From Clostridia bacterium (GTDB lineage Bacteria > Bacillota > Clostridia > DSM-8532), in assembly GCA_026418215.1 (NCBI GenBank), contig JAOABT010000012.1, positions 1-6,400 of the forward strand: a DNA stretch of 6,400 bases. The letters are read 5' to 3'. This document shows, in pieces, positions 5,918-6,400 of this stretch. The stretch's first letter is position 1, and every line of letters begins with the position of its first letter. The position numbers and the translations under genes were made by a program. Under the pieces are notes generated by a model. The model was given only the letters and a program-made list of their open reading frames with translations, did not search any database and was not told the origin of the DNA.

Positions 5918-5933
5918 GACATATTCACGGAAG

Positions 5934-6378
5934 CTAAGGCCTTAAGAGCTCACGTATGGTGTTTTCCAGGAATTCGATTCTGCCCTCGAGCTCTCGGATG
6001 CGCTCATTCAGTATTTCCTTGTTCTCGTTTCCCTTTTCGGGCTTGTGGGCGGCGAGCGCCTTCATATCAAACGGAAAGCGCAGCCCATTGCCGAAAAGCA
6101 TGGGTACATGGTCGCAAAGGAAGGCGCGATCTTCCTTGTGATTGGACTGGAATTTGCACTTAAGGGGAATATCCCTGCCGGTGAGATCGATCTTGGTCTC
6201 CTCTGCAACACCGGAGCAATCCTGCTTTATGCGGGAGAGAATATAGTGGTTTTTAAGAGACCGGATGACATAGGGTTGATTGTTAACGATCATAAGACTA
6301 TCGTGGCCCTGGCCGGTGGAGGCTGAAAAAACCTCCATACCCTTGGAGAACTTGTTGAGTACAGGATCAAATTTAAAG
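5934..6378 (-). CDS. Unrecognised protein with C-terminal coiled coil, 5' end missing
   Basis: The frame is open at the contig end; 147 genuine residues remain, starting at 'FKFDPVLNKF'. The apparent start (ATG at 6395, reading MCIRDS) is translated sequencing adapter, so the true N-terminus is lost. I do not recognise the family. The visible part has a beta-rich body ('DSLMIVNNQPYVIRSLKNHYILSRI', then 'KIDLTGRDIPLKCKFQS') with three scattered cysteines, and a final stretch of about 28 residues, 'EILNERIRELEGRIEFLENT' and onward, with leucine, isoleucine and phenylalanine spaced as in a coiled coil. There is no signal or membrane segment in the visible part. It lies upstream of, and in line with, the hydrolase-fold gene (112-base gap), but a separate promoter in the gap suggests the two need not be one transcript. 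No terminator is visible after its stop. Confidence 0.65.
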
Positions 6379-6400
6379 CTGTCTCTTATACACATCTCCG
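6379..6400. other. Nextera/Tn5 mosaic-end adapter sequence (artefact)
   Basis: CTGTCTCTTATACACATCT (6379-6397) is the 19-base Tn5 mosaic end used in Nextera libraries, and the following CCG is the start of the read-2 adapter. It is not part of the genome and should be trimmed. Translated on the minus strand it gives the well-known spurious N-terminus MCIRDS. Confidence 0.97.

Noticed and set aside
6045..6326. Plus-strand ORF of 93 codons
   Set aside because: It lies opposite the minus-strand coiled-coil protein gene, has no clear ribosome binding site and shows no recognisable features.
1..6400. CRISPR array, tRNA, insertion sequence or attachment site
   Set aside because: No regularly spaced direct repeats, cloverleaf with CCA-end sequence, transposase or terminal inverted repeats were seen. 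The Tn5 mosaic end at the right edge is library adapter, not a resident transposon.

Overview
The window looks like one end of a draft contig from a Gram-positive, probably Firmicutes (Bacillota) and perhaps clostridial, bacterium. This rests on strong purine-rich ribosome binding sites, a YitT-type membrane protein, the radical-SAM/DUF4130 gene pair, LexA boxes of the Gram-positive type and a Firmicutes-style 6S RNA. No gene fixes the species. The right edge is artificial: the last 22 bases are Nextera (Tn5 mosaic-end) adapter, so genomic sequence stops at about 6378.

Layout. Positions 1-2192 hold a compact plus-strand run: the 3' part of a HAD-family phosphatase gene, a low-specificity threonine aldolase and a YitT-family membrane protein, with gaps of 11 and 27 bases that fit one transcript. 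Positions 2241-4294 hold a second plus-strand unit: a radical SAM protein of the 'DNA modification/repair' family with a C-terminal helix-hairpin-helix, then its usual partner with a DUF4130 domain. The promoter ahead of this pair is bracketed by two LexA-box-like palindromes, suggesting that the pair belongs to the SOS response.

Positions 4295-4834 contain no protein gene. They hold a very good promoter (TTGAGT, 17-bp spacer, TATAAT with extended -10), a 6S RNA gene recognised by its closing stem, central bubble and apical arm, and a strong intrinsic terminator. The flanks (4295-4423 and 4707-4834) contain only weak hairpins, a possible second promoter and a cre-like palindrome.

Positions 4835-6378 are on the minus strand: an N-terminally membrane-anchored alpha/beta-hydrolase-fold protein whose catalytic triad appears to be replaced, and upstream of it the C-terminal part of an unrecognised protein ending in a coiled coil, cut by the contig end.

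The most interesting material is the LexA-flanked repair pair, the 6S RNA with a predictable product-RNA start, and the apparent pseudo-hydrolase.
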